Origin: Pseudomonas sp. SDI
Lineage (GTDB): Bacteria > Pseudomonadota > Gammaproteobacteria > Pseudomonadales > Pseudomonadaceae
Direction: 5' to 3'
DNA length: 64,000 bases
Assembly: GCF_003105155.1 (NCBI RefSeq)
Contig: NZ_QETK01000005.1
Location: forward strand, 1-64,000
The notes below the pieces were generated by a model that worked only from the letters and a program-made list of their open reading frames with translations, was not told the DNA's origin and searched no databases. Shown piece after piece: positions 44,508-54,977 of this stretch. Each line of letters opens with the position of its first letter. The stretch's first letter is position 1. Made by a program: the position numbers and the translations under genes.

Positions 44508-44990
44508 ATGAGTGCATTTCATGAGCTGAAGTTGCTGGCGCTCGATGGCCAGGAATTGCCATTGGCTCCGTTCAAGGGCCATGTGGTGCTGGTGGTCAAT
44601 GTCGCCTCCAAGTGTGGCCTGACGCCGCAGTATGCGGCGCTCGAGAATCTCTACCAGCGCTACAAGGCGCAGGGGTTCAGCGTGCTGGGGTTGCCGTGCA
44701 ACCAGTTTGCCGGGCAGGAGCCGGGCAGCGAGGCGGAGATTGCCGCGTTCTGCAGCCTGAACTACGGCGTGAGTTTCCCGCTGGGGAGCAAGCTGGAGGT
44801 CAACGGGCCGCAGCGCCATTCGCTGTATCGCCTGCTGGCGGGCGAGGGGGCGGAGTTTCCTGGGGATATCACCTGGAACTTCGAGAAGTTTCTGGTGGGC
44901 AAGGACGGGCGCGTACTGGCGCGCTTCTCGCCGCGTACCGCGCCGGATGATCCGGCGCTGGTGCAGGCGGTCGAAAAAGCGTTGGCCTGA
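44508..44990 (+). CDS. Glutathione peroxidase family protein
   Basis: 160-residue thiol peroxidase of the GPx/BtuE type. The peroxidatic cysteine is C36 in NVASKCGLTPQY, with the conserved LGLPCNQFAGQEPG and ITWNFEKFLVG blocks providing Gln and Trp of the catalytic set. Bacterial members with Cys, as here, often use thioredoxin. ATG 44508 follows AGAGGGGAG. It reduces hydroperoxides in the cytosol. Confidence 0.93.
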   Translation: MSAFHELKLLALDGQELPLAPFKGHVVLVVNVASKCGLTPQYAALENLYQRYKAQGFSVLGLPCNQFAGQEPGSEAEIAAFCSLNYGVSFPLGSKLEVNGPQRHSLYRLLAGEGAEFPGDITWNFEKFLVGKDGRVLARFSPRTAPDDPALVQAVEKALA

Positions 44991-45000
44991 TGCAGCAGCA

Positions 45001-45065
45001 TCGCGGGACAAACCCGCTCCCACAGGGCAGCACAATGCCTTTGTGGGAGCGGGCTCGTCCCGCGA
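45001..45065. repeat. REP-type inverted pair (class 3, diverged)
   Basis: Arms at 45001-45024 and 45042-45065 form an imperfect inverted pair of the same repeat type as 40603-40672, sharing CCCGCTCCCACA and CGGGCTCGTCCCGCGA. The left arm has two changes (ACAAACCC instead of ACGAGCCC). It fills the space between the peroxidase and the Old Yellow Enzyme gene. Confidence 0.78.
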
Positions 45066-45165
45066 TGGGCTGCAAGGCAGCCCCCTAATCACGCAAATCA
45101 ATAGTACTGGGCGCCGCCTTGGCCCAGCCCTATCCTCGGTCGCTCATCTCACTGAGGAGCGCCTC

Positions 45166-46269
45166 ATGTCGGTCAACCCACTGTTCCAACCTTTCCACCT
45201 GGGCGCCCTTGAGCTGCCGAGCCGCGTCGTGATGGCGCCGATGACCCGTACCTTCTGCCCTGGCGGCGTCCCTCATGGCAAAGTGGTCGATTATTACCGT
45301 CGTCGCGCGGCGGCCGGCGTCGGCCTGATCATTACCGAGGGCACCACCGTCGGCCACCAGGCTGCCAACGGCTACCCGAACGTGCCGCGCTTCTACGGCG
45401 AAGACGCCCTGGCCGGCTGGAAGAAAGTGGTCGAGGCGGTGCACGCCGAAGGCGGCAAGATTGTCCCGCAACTCTGGCACGTCGGTAGCGTGCGCCGTAT
45501 CGGCACCGAGCCGGACGCCAGCGTGCCCGGTTATGGCCCGAGCGAGAAGCGCAAGGACGGCAATGTCGTGGTGCACGGCATGAGCCAGCAAGACATCCAG
45601 GACGTCATCGCTGCCTTCGCCCAGGCTGCTCGCGATGCCCAGGCCATCGGCATGGATGGCGTGGAGATTCACGGCGCGCACGGCTACTTGATCGACCAGT
45701 TCTTCTGGGATGTCAGCAATCAGCGCAGCGACGAGTACGGCGGCGACCTGGCTGGCCGCTCGCGCTTCGCCATCGAACTGATCCAGGCGGTCCGCGCCGC
45801 CGTCGGCCCGGACTTCCCGATCATCTTCCGTTTCTCGCAGTGGAAGCAGCAGGACTACAGTGCTCGCCTGGTGCATAGCGCTGAAGCGTTGCGGGCCTTC
45901 CTCCAGCCGTTGAGCGATGCCGGTGTGGATATCTTCCACTGCTCCACTCGGCGCTTCTGGGAGCCGGAGTTCGACGGTAGCCCGCTCAACCTCGCCGGCT
46001 GGACCCGCCAGCTCACCGGCAAGCCGACCATCACTGTCGGTAGCGTCGGCCTGGATGGCGAGTTCCTGCAGTTCATGGTCGATACCGACAAGGTGGCGCA
46101 ACCGGCCAGCCTGGAGAACCTGTTGCAGCGCTTGAACAACCAGGAGTTCGATCTGGTTGCCGTCGGCCGCGCGCTGTTGGTCGATCCGCAATGGGCGGCC
46201 AAGGTACGCGACGGTCGCGAGGCGGAAATCCTGCCGTTCAGCCGCGAGGCGCTGACGAGCCTGGTTTGA
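45166..46269 (+). CDS. Old Yellow Enzyme family FMN oxidoreductase
   Basis: 367-residue ene-reductase-like flavoprotein. It starts PLFQPFHLGALELPSRVVM and has MAPMTRTFCPGG, the active-site pair in GVEIHGAHGYLIDQF (two histidines), and NQRSDEYGGDLAGRSRF, the standard OYE blocks. Such enzymes reduce activated C=C bonds or nitro compounds with NAD(P)H. ATG 45166 follows GAGGAG. The last 32 bases overlap the end of the convergent glycosyltransferase gene. Natural substrate unknown. Confidence 0.92.
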   Translation: MSVNPLFQPFHLGALELPSRVVMAPMTRTFCPGGVPHGKVVDYYRRRAAAGVGLIITEGTTVGHQAANGYPNVPRFYGEDALAGWKKVVEAVHAEGGKIVPQLWHVGSVRRIGTEPDASVPGYGPSEKRKDGNVVVHGMSQQDIQDVIAAFAQAARDAQAIGMDGVEIHGAHGYLIDQFFWDVSNQRSDEYGGDLAGRSRFAIELIQAVRAAVGPDFPIIFRFSQWKQQDYSARLVHSAEALRAFLQPLSDAGVDIFHCSTRRFWEPEFDGSPLNLAGWTRQLTGKPTITVGSVGLDGEFLQFMVDTDKVAQPASLENLLQRLNNQEFDLVAVGRALLVDPQWAAKVRDGREAEILPFSREALTSLV

Positions 46270-47455
46270 CCAGCAGGCCCTGGTCAGCCCGCGCTTCGGC
46301 GGGCTCGGGGCTGTGCTGACAGGCGGCGCGCAAGTGCATCTCGAATTGTTCGACGATCGCCGGCCAGCCCTGGCGGCTGGCGTGCTGACGGGCATTCAGG
46401 CGTACCCGGCGCAGGGTCTCGCGGTCTTCCAGTAACCAACTGGTGGCGTCGATGAATGCTGCGGTATCGCCTGGCATCGCCAAGGCGCCGCTATGGCCGT
46501 GGCGAATATGCTGGGCCGCCGCCGCTTCGTCGAAGGCCACCACGCCCAGCCCCGAAGCCAGTGCTTCGAGCACGACGTTGCCGAAGGTTTCCGTGAGGCT
46601 CGGGAACAGGAAAATGTCCCCACTCGCATAGTGCTCGGCCAGCGCTTCGCCACGCTGCGTGCCGCAGAACAGTGCATCCGGCAGTTGCTGTTGCAGCGTT
46701 GCGCGCTGCGGTCCGTCGCCGACCACGATCAGGCGCATGCGTTGTTGTGGATAAGTCTGGCGCAGCGCCGTCAGGCATTGGCCGAGCAGGCCGAGGTTTT
46801 TTTCCGGGGCCAGCCGGCCGACGTGCAGCAGGGCAATGTCGTTTTCGTCCAGGCCCCACTGTTCGCGTAGCGCCTGGCTGCGGCGGGCGGGGTTGAACAG
46901 TTGGCTGTCGACGCCGCGCGCCATCAGGGTCAGGCGTTCGAAACCACGTCGCTCCAGTTCCACGCGCTGGCTGGCGCTGGGCACCAGGGTGGTGTGGGTG
47001 CGGCGATGGAACCAGCGCAGGTAGTGCGTGAGCAGCCGCGTCAGCAGGCCCAGGCCGTACAAGTGCGAGTACTGCTGGAAGTTGGTGTGAAAGCCACTGA
47101 CCACGGCTATCCCCAGGCGCCGTGCCGCGCGCAGGGCGCTTAGCCCCAACGGGCCTTCGGTGGCGATGTAGAGCACGTCCGGGCGCTCGCGGCGCCAGCG
47201 GCGCAGCAGCTTGTGCATCGACACCTCGCCCCATTGCAAGCCGGGGTAGCCGGGCAAAGGCCAGCCACGGCACAGCAGCAGTCCCGCGCCGCCAACGCCG
47301 GGCGCATCGCCTGCCTGGCGCGGGCGCACCAGCTCGACCTGATGGCCGCGCAGGCAGAGCCCTTCGCTGAGCCGGCCGAGGGTATTGGCCACGCCGTTGA
47401 TTTCCGGTGGGAAGGTTTCGCTGATGAGGGTGACGCGCAGAGAAGATGTGCTCAT
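46238..47455 (-). CDS. Glycosyltransferase family 4 protein
   Basis: 405-residue GT-B fold glycosyltransferase. The N-terminus RVTLISETFPPEINGVANTL and the C-terminal SLTETFGNVVLEALASG (E-x7-E) are as in the MgtA/PimB-type mannosyltransferases. It probably transfers a sugar from a nucleotide sugar to a lipid or glycan at the membrane. ATG 47455 is chosen for the family N-terminus; the frame is open 38 codons further. The gene is alone, without other polysaccharide genes. Confidence 0.9.
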   Translation of the reverse strand: MSTSSLRVTLISETFPPEINGVANTLGRLSEGLCLRGHQVELVRPRQAGDAPGVGGAGLLLCRGWPLPGYPGLQWGEVSMHKLLRRWRRERPDVLYIATEGPLGLSALRAARRLGIAVVSGFHTNFQQYSHLYGLGLLTRLLTHYLRWFHRRTHTTLVPSASQRVELERRGFERLTLMARGVDSQLFNPARRSQALREQWGLDENDIALLHVGRLAPEKNLGLLGQCLTALRQTYPQQRMRLIVVGDGPQRATLQQQLPDALFCGTQRGEALAEHYASGDIFLFPSLTETFGNVVLEALASGLGVVAFDEAAAAQHIRHGHSGALAMPGDTAAFIDATSWLLEDRETLRRVRLNARQHASRQGWPAIVEQFEMHLRAACQHSPEPAEARADQGLLVKPGSSAPRG

Positions 47456-47565
47456 GCAGGGCAGTGTCAAACTGCCGGATTGCGCGCACATGACGCCAAT
47501 GTGACAGAACCATGACGCCCGATCATTGGCATCTGTGGCGGCAAAAATATAAGGCGGAAAGCCGC

Positions 47566-47593
47566 TCAAGTATGTCCGTCACGCAGCCGATGC
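47566..47593 (+). promoter_or_regulatory. Candidate flagellar sigma-28 (FliA) promoter
   Basis: TCAAGTAT (47566-47573), 12 bases, then GCCGATGC (47586-47593) resemble the FliA consensus TAAAGTTT-N11-GCCGATAA, with one base extra spacing. It lies 40 bases before a soluble chemoreceptor gene, a typical FliA target. Confidence 0.4.
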
Positions 47594-47633
47594 AGATGCA
47601 TTCGACTGATGTGTGCGCTCCGGGAGAGCGGTT

Positions 47634-48950
47634 ATGTTCAACAGCAAACTGAAAAAAGAAATCCTCCAGCTGCGCGAAGACCTGATGTCCATCGAACAGG
47701 TCAAAAGCAGTCTCGACAGCGAAATGCTGGTGCTGCAACTCGACCCACAGGGGCGCATCGAGTCGGTCAACAGCAACTTTGAAAAGGAAATGGGCTACGA
47801 CAGCCTTCAACTGGTTGGCCGGGCCATCGATGACATCGTGCCGGCGTACGTCAAACCGCTGGATTTCTACAAGCGCATGAAGCAGGCCATCAGCCGTGGC
47901 GAGCACCTCAACGGCGCTTTCCGCCTGCTGCGCAACAATGGCGAGGAGGCCTGGCTGCGCTCGATCCTGCAGCCGGTGAAAGACAGCGAAGGGCGCATCA
48001 AGTACTTTACGCTGCACTCCAGTGACCTGACCCGCACCATCGAAACATCGCGTGAGCATGAAAGCCTGATCAAGGCGCTGATGCGCTCCACGGCAGTGAT
48101 CGAGTTCAACCTGCAGGGCGAAGTGCTGACCGCTAACGATCGTTTCCTGCAGTCGGTGGGTTACACGCTGGAACAGGTGCGCGGTAAGCATCACCGCATG
48201 TTCTGCGAACCAGAGGAGTACAACTCGGCGGCCTACCATGCGTTCTGGGAAAAACTGCGCCGTGGCGAGTTCGTCGCCGATCGCTTCAAGCGCATCGACG
48301 CCCACGGTCGGGTGATCTGGCTGGAAGCGTCGTACAACCCGATCATCGACGCCCATGATGTGCTGTACAAAGTGGTCAAGTTCGCCACCGTGATCACCGA
48401 TCAGGTGAATCAGGAAGCGGCCGTGGCGCAGGCTGCGGACATTGCCTATACCACCTCGCTGGAAACCGACACCAGCGCGCGCAAGGCCACCGACGTGGTG
48501 ACGCAGACCGTGGAAGTGATGCGCGGTCTGGAAACCTACATGCAGCAGGCGGCCGAAGGCATCGAGGCGCTGGACAAGCAGTCGCAGGTGATCGGTTCGA
48601 TCATCAAGACCATCAGCGACATCGCCGGCCAGACCAACCTGCTGGCGCTAAACGCGGCCATCGAAGCGGCGCGCGCCGGCGAGCAGGGCCGTGGCTTTGC
48701 GGTGGTCGCCGACGAGGTGCGCCAGCTGGCGTCGCGCACCAGCAGCGCCACCGAGGAAATTGCCCGTGTGGTGCAGCAAAACGAACAGTTGGCCAAGGCT
48801 GCGGTGGACATCATCGACAGCAGCAAACGTCAGGCCGAACAGGGCCTGAGCCTGGCCGGTGAAACCGGCACGGTGATCGTCGAGATTCAGGAAGGCGCGC
48901 AGAAGGTGGTGAGTGCGGTAGGGCAGTTCTCCAATCAGTTGGGCCACTGA
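47634..48950 (+). CDS. Soluble PAS-PAS chemoreceptor (BdlA-like)
   Basis: 438-residue cytoplasmic receptor without membrane segments. Two PAS domains (about residues 25-125 and 145-245, with the repeated pattern [16 protein letters not shown] and [16 protein letters not shown]) are followed by a short methyl-accepting signalling domain with [20 protein letters not shown]. The plan matches P. aeruginosa BdlA, a biofilm-dispersion regulator, and heme- or flavin-binding Aer-like receptors. ATG 47634 follows GGGAGAG. Whether it senses redox or mediates dispersion is not shown by the sequence. Confidence 0.9.
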   Translation: MFNSKLKKEILQLREDLMSIEQVKSSLDSEMLVLQLDPQGRIESVNSNFEKEMGYDSLQLVGRAIDDIVPAYVKPLDFYKRMKQAISRGEHLNGAFRLLRNNGEEAWLRSILQPVKDSEGRIKYFTLHSSDLTRTIETSREHESLIKALMRSTAVIEFNLQGEVLTANDRFLQSVGYTLEQVRGKHHRMFCEPEEYNSAAYHAFWEKLRRGEFVADRFKRIDAHGRVIWLEASYNPIIDAHDVLYKVVKFATVITDQVNQEAAVAQAADIAYTTSLETDTSARKATDVVTQTVEVMRGLETYMQQAAEGIEALDKQSQVIGSIIKTISDIAGQTNLLALNAAIEAARAGEQGRGFAVVADEVRQLASRTSSATEEIARVVQQNEQLAKAAVDIIDSSKRQAEQGLSLAGETGTVIVEIQEGAQKVVSAVGQFSNQLGH

Positions 48951-48992
48951 TGGTACTGGCCGCTGCCTTTGGCGGCGGCCAGCCGTGTTACT

Positions 48993-49721
48993 TCAGTTGC
49001 GCTCGCGCACCCAGAACAGCGTCGCCCCGGCGACCGCTGCCGGCATCATCAGGATGTTGACGAACGGGATCAGCAGCACCAGGTACACCGACCCGCCAAA
49101 GCCCAGGCTCTGCCAACGCTTGGCCCGCAGCCAGGCGAGCATGTCTTGCCAACTGAGCTTGTGGTTGTCGGCCGGGTAGTCGATGTACTGGATTGCCATC
49201 ATCCAGATGCCGAACAGCAGCCACAGCGGTGCGGCAACGATGTTCACCACCGGAATCAGCGACAGCACGAACAGCGCCAGTGCGCGTGGGGCGAAATAGC
49301 CCAGTTTGCGCATTTCGCGGCCCAGCGTGCGCGGCACCATTGCCAGCAGTTCGCCCCAGCTGAAAGCCGGGAAGTCGTCGTTGCCACGCACCACCACTTC
49401 GACCTTCTCCGCAAGGAAACCGTTGAACGGCGCGGCGATGATGTTGGCGAGCATGGTGAAGCTGAAGAACACCATCAACGCCACCAGGGCGACGAACAGT
49501 GGCCAGAGGATATAGCTGAGGAAGCTCAGCCAGTTGGGCAGGGTCGGCATCAGCGAATCGACCCACAGGCTGAACTGATGGCCGGCCAGGTAGATCAGGC
49601 CGACGAACAGCAGCAAATTGACTGCCAGCGGCAGCAGCACGAACGCGCGCAGGCCTGGGCTCAGAATCAGTTTCAGGCCCTCGCGCAGGTATTGCGGGCC
49701 GGAAAGTACAGGGGCTTGCAT
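48993..49721 (-). CDS. cysZ: Sulfate transporter CysZ
   Basis: 242-residue inner-membrane protein of the CysZ/EI24 family: long hydrophobic helices, and the signature [13 protein letters not shown]. CysZ imports sulfate for cysteine synthesis. ATG 49721 has TTGGAG five bases before it; a TTG four codons upstream is not needed. It diverges from trxB across 324 bases, the usual Pseudomonas neighbourhood. Confidence 0.93.
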   Translation of the reverse strand: MQAPVLSGPQYLREGLKLILSPGLRAFVLLPLAVNLLLFVGLIYLAGHQFSLWVDSLMPTLPNWLSFLSYILWPLFVALVALMVFFSFTMLANIIAAPFNGFLAEKVEVVVRGNDDFPAFSWGELLAMVPRTLGREMRKLGYFAPRALALFVLSLIPVVNIVAAPLWLLFGIWMMAIQYIDYPADNHKLSWQDMLAWLRAKRWQSLGFGGSVYLVLLIPFVNILMMPAAVAGATLFWVRERN

Positions 49722-49891
49722 AAAGGGCTCCAAGCGGTGGTAATCGCGCCGACCTTACCGAGTTTGCCGGCCCGGCGAAAGCGCGGCCGGCTGCGGGCAA
49801 CGGGCTGTAACAAATGTCCGGGTGTAGGAATCATAGGCAAACAGCTGAAGCTCAATAGGCTGAATAGAGAGCTTCTATAAGGTGGATTGTC

Positions 49892-49907
49892 TAAGGATAT
49901 TTCCTTA
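49892..49907. promoter_or_regulatory. Inverted-repeat operator candidate
   Basis: TAAGGA (49892-49897), TATT, TCCTTA (49902-49907): a perfect 6-4-6 inverted repeat in the A+T-rich centre of the cysZ-trxB intergenic region. The binding protein is unknown; it does not look like a CysB site. Confidence 0.4.
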
Positions 49908-49952
49908 ATCTCTGCACCCTCGCTACAGTGCGCACAATTTTTCAACGCTTTT

Positions 49953-49998
49953 GAACCGGCGGCTCAAGGCCTTCCCCAAGGCTTCGTCGGTTCCTTTT
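49953..49998 (+). terminator. Terminator-like hairpin in the trxB leader (attenuator candidate)
   Basis: GAACCG (49953-49958) pairs with CGGTTC (49988-49993), with an inner GCCTT/AAGGC stem (49969-49973 and 49978-49982), and is followed by CTTTTAA. It points towards trxB and lies 48 bases before its start, so if the promoter is upstream it would act in the leader. Confidence 0.4.
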
Positions 49999-50000
49999 AA

Positions 50001-51008
<1,008 letters not shown>

Positions 51009-51071
51009 TATTGCCTAGCGGCTGATCGCGGGACGCATCGGCTCGCCGCATCGCCGCTCCCGGCAGAGACA

Positions 51072-51105
51072 AAAAAGCCCCGCATCGTGAGATGCGGGGC
51101 TTTTT
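51072..51105. terminator. Bidirectional terminator between trxB and zapG
   Basis: AAAAAGCCCCGCATC (51072-51086) and GATGCGGGGCTTTTT (51091-51105) form a perfect 15-base-pair stem with a GTGA tetraloop, with T-runs on both strands, between the convergent trxB and zapG genes. Confidence 0.93.
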
Positions 51106-51120
51106 GTTGGCAGGCTGTGC

Positions 51121-51555
51121 TTAGCGCTTCAGCCCGTAGTGCTCGTCCAGCATGCCCGGCGAGTTCGGCGCCTTTGGTGCATAGTCGCGTGGCACTTCGG
51201 TGTCTTTCGGTGGCGTCAGGCGGTCGCGTGGGCCTTGTGCCGCTTCCGAATGCAGGGCAGCCAGCAGGCGCTGGCGGGTGACTTCGTCCAGTGCCAGGCG
51301 GTTTGCGCCATCGGCCAGGTGGTCCTGGACTTCCTGGTAGCTTTGCGTGAGTTTCTTGACCAGCGCAGCGGTGCTGTTGAAGTGGGTCACCACTTCACTC
51401 TGATAACTGTCGAAGCGTTCCTGGATATCGTCCAGCTGCCGCTGAGTGCTGCTCGGCGCAGCATTGGGCAAGAGGCGGGCGACCAGGAAACCAACGACGA
51501 CGCCCACTGCCAGGGCCAGGGTCGGCAACAACCAAACTAAGAGCGAGTGTTCCAC
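51121..51555 (-). CDS. zapG: YhcB/ZapG family (DUF1043) membrane protein
   Basis: 144-residue inner-membrane protein of the DUF1043 family: one N-terminal helix (LLVWLLPTLALAVGVVVGFLVAR), then a cytoplasmic coiled coil (RQLDDIQERFDSYQSEV ... FNSTAALVKKLTQSYQEVQDHL). In E. coli YhcB/ZapG links cell envelope growth and division. It starts with GTG behind GGAAGGA. Gene name given by family. Confidence 0.87.
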   Translation of the reverse strand: MEHSLLVWLLPTLALAVGVVVGFLVARLLPNAAPSSTQRQLDDIQERFDSYQSEVVTHFNSTAALVKKLTQSYQEVQDHLADGANRLALDEVTRQRLLAALHSEAAQGPRDRLTPPKDTEVPRDYAPKAPNSPGMLDEHYGLKR

Positions 51556-51695
51556 GAGTCCTTCCTCTATAAACGGCTTTGCTTTACGTTAACGGCTCGG
51601 ACCTGCGCTGTATACCGCGAACCATCGCAAATATCTCAGAACAGAATCATTCAGCTAGACGAGTCGACCCTTTCCGAGGTCACGGAGTTTATTCC

Positions 51696-52331
51696 TTGCT
51701 TATCCGCGAAACCCCAGTAGTGATCGATGGCCCGGCTGGCCAACTGGAAGCCCTGTACCTGGACGTTGCCGACGCCCGCGGCATGGTTCTGCTGTGCCAC
51801 CCCAACCCGGTTCAGGGCGGCACCATGACCAACAAGGTGGTGTCGATGCTGCAGCGCACCGCGCGCGATGCCGGTTATGTGACCTTGCGTTTCAACTACC
51901 GTGGCGTGGGTGCCAGTGCCGGCAGCCACGACATGGGCAGCGGTGAAGTCGACGATGCCGAGGCCGCCGCGCGCTGGTTGCTGGCGCACCACCGGCAACT
52001 GCCGCTGACGCTGATGGGCTTCTCCTTCGGCGGTTTTGTTGCCACGGCCCTGGGCGGCCGGCTGGAGGCGGATGGCGTAGCGATCCAGCAGTTGTTCATG
52101 GTGGCCCCGGCGGTGATGCGCCTCGGCGAGCACGACAACGTGCCGCAAGGCTGCGCGCTCAGCGTGATTCAACCGGACAGCGACGAAGTCATCGACCCGC
52201 AGCTGGTTTACGCCTGGTCCGACGCACTTGCGCGCCCCCATGAGCTGCTGAAAGTGGCAGAATGCGGACACTTTTTCCACGGCAAGCTCACCGATCTTAA
52301 GGATCTGGTGCTGCCGCGCCTTTCGAACTGA
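51696..52331 (+). CDS. Alpha/beta hydrolase (COG2945-type)
   Basis: 211-residue hydrolase with LLCHPNPVQGGTMTNKVV (oxyanion region), nucleophile GFSFGGFVA, an Asp in IQPDSDEVID and His in AECGHFFHGKL, the full triad order. The start is taken as TTG 51696, seven bases after CACGGAG, giving MLIRETPVVIDGPAG; the frame is open upstream to 51579 but that stretch does not resemble the family. It is followed by trpS after 24 bases. Substrate unknown. Confidence 0.85.
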   Translation: MLIRETPVVIDGPAGQLEALYLDVADARGMVLLCHPNPVQGGTMTNKVVSMLQRTARDAGYVTLRFNYRGVGASAGSHDMGSGEVDDAEAAARWLLAHHRQLPLTLMGFSFGGFVATALGGRLEADGVAIQQLFMVAPAVMRLGEHDNVPQGCALSVIQPDSDEVIDPQLVYAWSDALARPHELLKVAECGHFFHGKLTDLKDLVLPRLSN

Positions 52332-52355
52332 TTCAAGCCTGATAAGCGATAACCC

Positions 52356-53705
52356 ATGACCACTCGTATCCTTACCGGTATCACCACCACGGGCACGCCC
52401 CACCTGGGCAACTACGCTGGCGCGATCCGCCCGGCGATCCTCGCCAGCCGCGAGCCAGGTGTCGACTCGTTCTATTTCCTGGCCGACTACCACGCGCTGA
52501 TCAAGTGCGACGACCCGCAGCGTATCCAGCGTTCGCGCCTGGAAATCGCCGCGACCTGGCTGGCCGGTGGCCTGGACCCGGAGCGAGTGACCTTCTATCG
52601 CCAGTCCGACATCCCGGAAATTCCCGAGCTGACCTGGCTGTTGACCTGCGTGGCGGCCAAGGGCCTGCTCAACCGCGCGCACGCCTACAAGGCCTCGGTG
52701 GACAAGAACGTCGAAAGCGGTGAAGACCCGGACGCCGGTGTCAGCATGGGCCTGTTCAGCTACCCGGTGCTGATGGCTGCGGACATCCTGATGTTCAACG
52801 CCAACAAGGTGCCGGTCGGTCGTGACCAGATCCAGCACGTGGAAATGGCCCGCGACATCGGCCAGCGCTTCAATCACCTGTTCGGCCAGGGCAAGGAGTT
52901 CTTTGCCATGCCCGAGGCGCTGATCGAGGAAAGCGTGGCCACGCTGCCGGGCCTGGACGGGCGCAAGATGTCCAAGAGCTACGACAACACTATCCCGCTG
53001 TTCACCAGTGCGAAAGAGATGAAAGACGCGATCTCGCGCATCGTCACCGACTCGCGTGCGCCGGGCGAAGCGAAAGACCCGGACAACGCCCACCTGTTCA
53101 CCCTGTTCCAGGCCTTCGCCACGCCGGCGCAGGCCGACGCGTTCCGCAGCGAGCTGCTGCAGGGCCTGGGTTGGGGCGAAGCCAAGCAGCGCCTGTTCCA
53201 ACTGCTCGATGGCCAACTGGCAGGGCCGCGCGAGCAATATCACCAGTTGATCGCGCGCCCGGCCGATCTGGAGGACATCCTCCTGGCTGGCGCGCAGAAG
53301 GCGCGCAAGATCGCCACGCCGTTCCTTGAACAACTGCGCGAAGCGGTCGGCTTGCGCTCGTTCCGTACCAGCGTGCAGGCCGGCACCGAGGTCAAGAAGA
53401 AGGCCGCCAAGGCGGCGCGCTTTGTCAGCTTCCGTGAAGACGATGGCAGCTTCCGCTTCCGCCTGCTGGCCGCCGATGGCGAGCAACTGCTGCTGTCGCG
53501 GCACTTCGCCGACGGCAAGGCTGCTGGCGCAGTGAGCAAGCAACTGCAAACCGGCGAAGCGCTGGACGTGCGCAGCGAAGGCCTGGGTTTCACCTTGTGG
53601 TTGAACGACGCGTGTGTCGCCGACAGCCCGCAGTTCGCCGACGCAGCTGCCCGCGACGCGGCGATCGATAACCTGCGTGCGGCCTTGCAGCCACAGCAGG
53701 ACTAA
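52356..53705 (+). CDS. trpS: Tryptophanyl-tRNA synthetase with C-terminal extension
   Basis: 449-residue class Ic synthetase. The HIGH equivalent is [12 protein letters not shown] and the KMSKS motif [11 protein letters not shown]. The catalytic part ends near residue 340, where shorter bacterial TrpS enzymes stop. The extra 110 residues contain [20 protein letters not shown] and [20 protein letters not shown], which resembles a YegP/DUF1508-type module. This long form is usual in Pseudomonas. It is 81 bases upstream of zapE. Confidence 0.96.
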   Translation: MTTRILTGITTTGTPHLGNYAGAIRPAILASREPGVDSFYFLADYHALIKCDDPQRIQRSRLEIAATWLAGGLDPERVTFYRQSDIPEIPELTWLLTCVAAKGLLNRAHAYKASVDKNVESGEDPDAGVSMGLFSYPVLMAADILMFNANKVPVGRDQIQHVEMARDIGQRFNHLFGQGKEFFAMPEALIEESVATLPGLDGRKMSKSYDNTIPLFTSAKEMKDAISRIVTDSRAPGEAKDPDNAHLFTLFQAFATPAQADAFRSELLQGLGWGEAKQRLFQLLDGQLAGPREQYHQLIARPADLEDILLAGAQKARKIATPFLEQLREAVGLRSFRTSVQAGTEVKKKAAKAARFVSFREDDGSFRFRLLAADGEQLLLSRHFADGKAAGAVSKQLQTGEALDVRSEGLGFTLWLNDACVADSPQFADAAARDAAIDNLRAALQPQQD

Positions 53706-53786
53706 CGGCTTATCGGAAGTCTGATTGCCATTACCCAGGGCCGTCGCTACAGTGACGGCCCGCTTTTGTTGCCTTGCTAACGAATT

Positions 53787-54881
53787 ATGACGCCCCTAGA
53801 ACGATATCAAGCAGATCTTAAACGTCCCGATTTCTTCCATGACGCGGCGCAGGAAACAGCGGTGCGTCACTTGCAGCGCCTGTACGACGACCTGGTCGCC
53901 GCGCAAAACAACAAGCCGGGGGTGTTCGGCAAGTTGTTCGGCAAGAAGGACCAGGCACCGGTCAAGGGCCTGTATTTCTGGGGTGGGGTAGGGCGCGGCA
54001 AGACCTATCTGGTCGATACGTTCTTCGAAGCGCTGCCGTTCAAGCAGAAGTCGCGTACGCACTTCCACCGCTTCATGAAGCGTGTCCACGAGGAAATGAA
54101 AACCCTCAAGGGCGAGAAGAACCCGCTGACCGTGATTGCCAAGCGTTTCTCCGACGAGGCACGGGTAATCTGCTTCGACGAATTCTTCGTCTCCGACATT
54201 ACCGATGCGATGATTCTCGGCACCCTGATGGAGGAGCTGTTCAAGAACGGCGTGACCCTGGTCGCCACCTCCAACATCGTCCCGGACGGCCTCTATAAGG
54301 ACGGTCTACAGCGTGCGCGGTTCCTGCCGGCGATTGCCCTGATCAAGCAGAACACCGAGATCGTCAACGTCGACAGCGGCGTCGACTATCGCCTGCGTCA
54401 CCTGGAGCAGGCCGAGCTGTTCCACTTCCCGCTCGACGAGGCGGCGCATGAAAGCCTGCGCCAGAGCTTCCGCGCGCTGACCCCGGAATGCACGCAAGCG
54501 GTCGAGAACGATGTGCTGATGATCGAGAACCGCGAGATTCGTGCGTTGCGCACCTGCGACGACGTGGCCTGGTTCGATTTCCGCGAACTGTGCGACGGCC
54601 CGCGGAGCCAGAACGACTACATCGAACTGGGCAAGATCTTCCATGCGGTACTGCTCAGCGGTGTCGAGCAGATGGGCGTGGCCACCGACGATATCGCGCG
54701 GCGCTTCATCAACATGGTCGACGAGTTCTACGACCGCAACGTGAAGCTGATCATCTCGGCGGAAGTCGAGCTGAAGGACCTGTACACCGGCGGTCGCCTG
54801 ACCTTCGAGTTCCAGCGGACCCTCAGCCGGTTGCTGGAAATGCAGTCCCACGAATTCCTGGCGCGGGCGCATAAGCCTTAA
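53787..54881 (+). CDS. zapE: Cell division ATPase ZapE (AFG1 family)
   Basis: 364-residue AFG1-type P-loop ATPase. Walker A is YFWGGVGRGKTYLVD (about residues 64-78) and Walker B ARVICFDEFFVSDI. ZapE associates with the Z-ring during late division and under oxygen limitation in E. coli. It stands in the conserved order zapE-rplM-rpsI seen in related genomes, but here two extra genes (GlxA-type regulator and Tas) intervene. Confidence 0.94.
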   Translation: MTPLERYQADLKRPDFFHDAAQETAVRHLQRLYDDLVAAQNNKPGVFGKLFGKKDQAPVKGLYFWGGVGRGKTYLVDTFFEALPFKQKSRTHFHRFMKRVHEEMKTLKGEKNPLTVIAKRFSDEARVICFDEFFVSDITDAMILGTLMEELFKNGVTLVATSNIVPDGLYKDGLQRARFLPAIALIKQNTEIVNVDSGVDYRLRHLEQAELFHFPLDEAAHESLRQSFRALTPECTQAVENDVLMIENREIRALRTCDDVAWFDFRELCDGPRSQNDYIELGKIFHAVLLSGVEQMGVATDDIARRFINMVDEFYDRNVKLIISAEVELKDLYTGGRLTFEFQRTLSRLLEMQSHEFLARAHKP

Positions 54882-54885
54882 AGTC

Positions 54886-54977
54886 AGCTGCAAGCTTTAA
54901 GCTTCAAGCTGCAAGAGAGAACAAAGCCGGTCGCGATTGGCTTCTGCCTTTTCTTGTAGCTTGTAGCTTGCTTCTCT
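54886..54977. repeat. AAGCTTGCAGCT-type intergenic repeat
   Basis: AGCTGCAAGCTTTAAGCTTC with AAGCTGCAAG follows at 54886-54915, and its inverse-type counterpart CTTGTAGCTTGTAGCTTGC lies at 54953-54971. This is a widespread Pseudomonas intergenic repeat, unlike the REP classes elsewhere in the window. It fills the whole gap between convergent zapE and the GlxA-type regulator. Confidence 0.7.
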
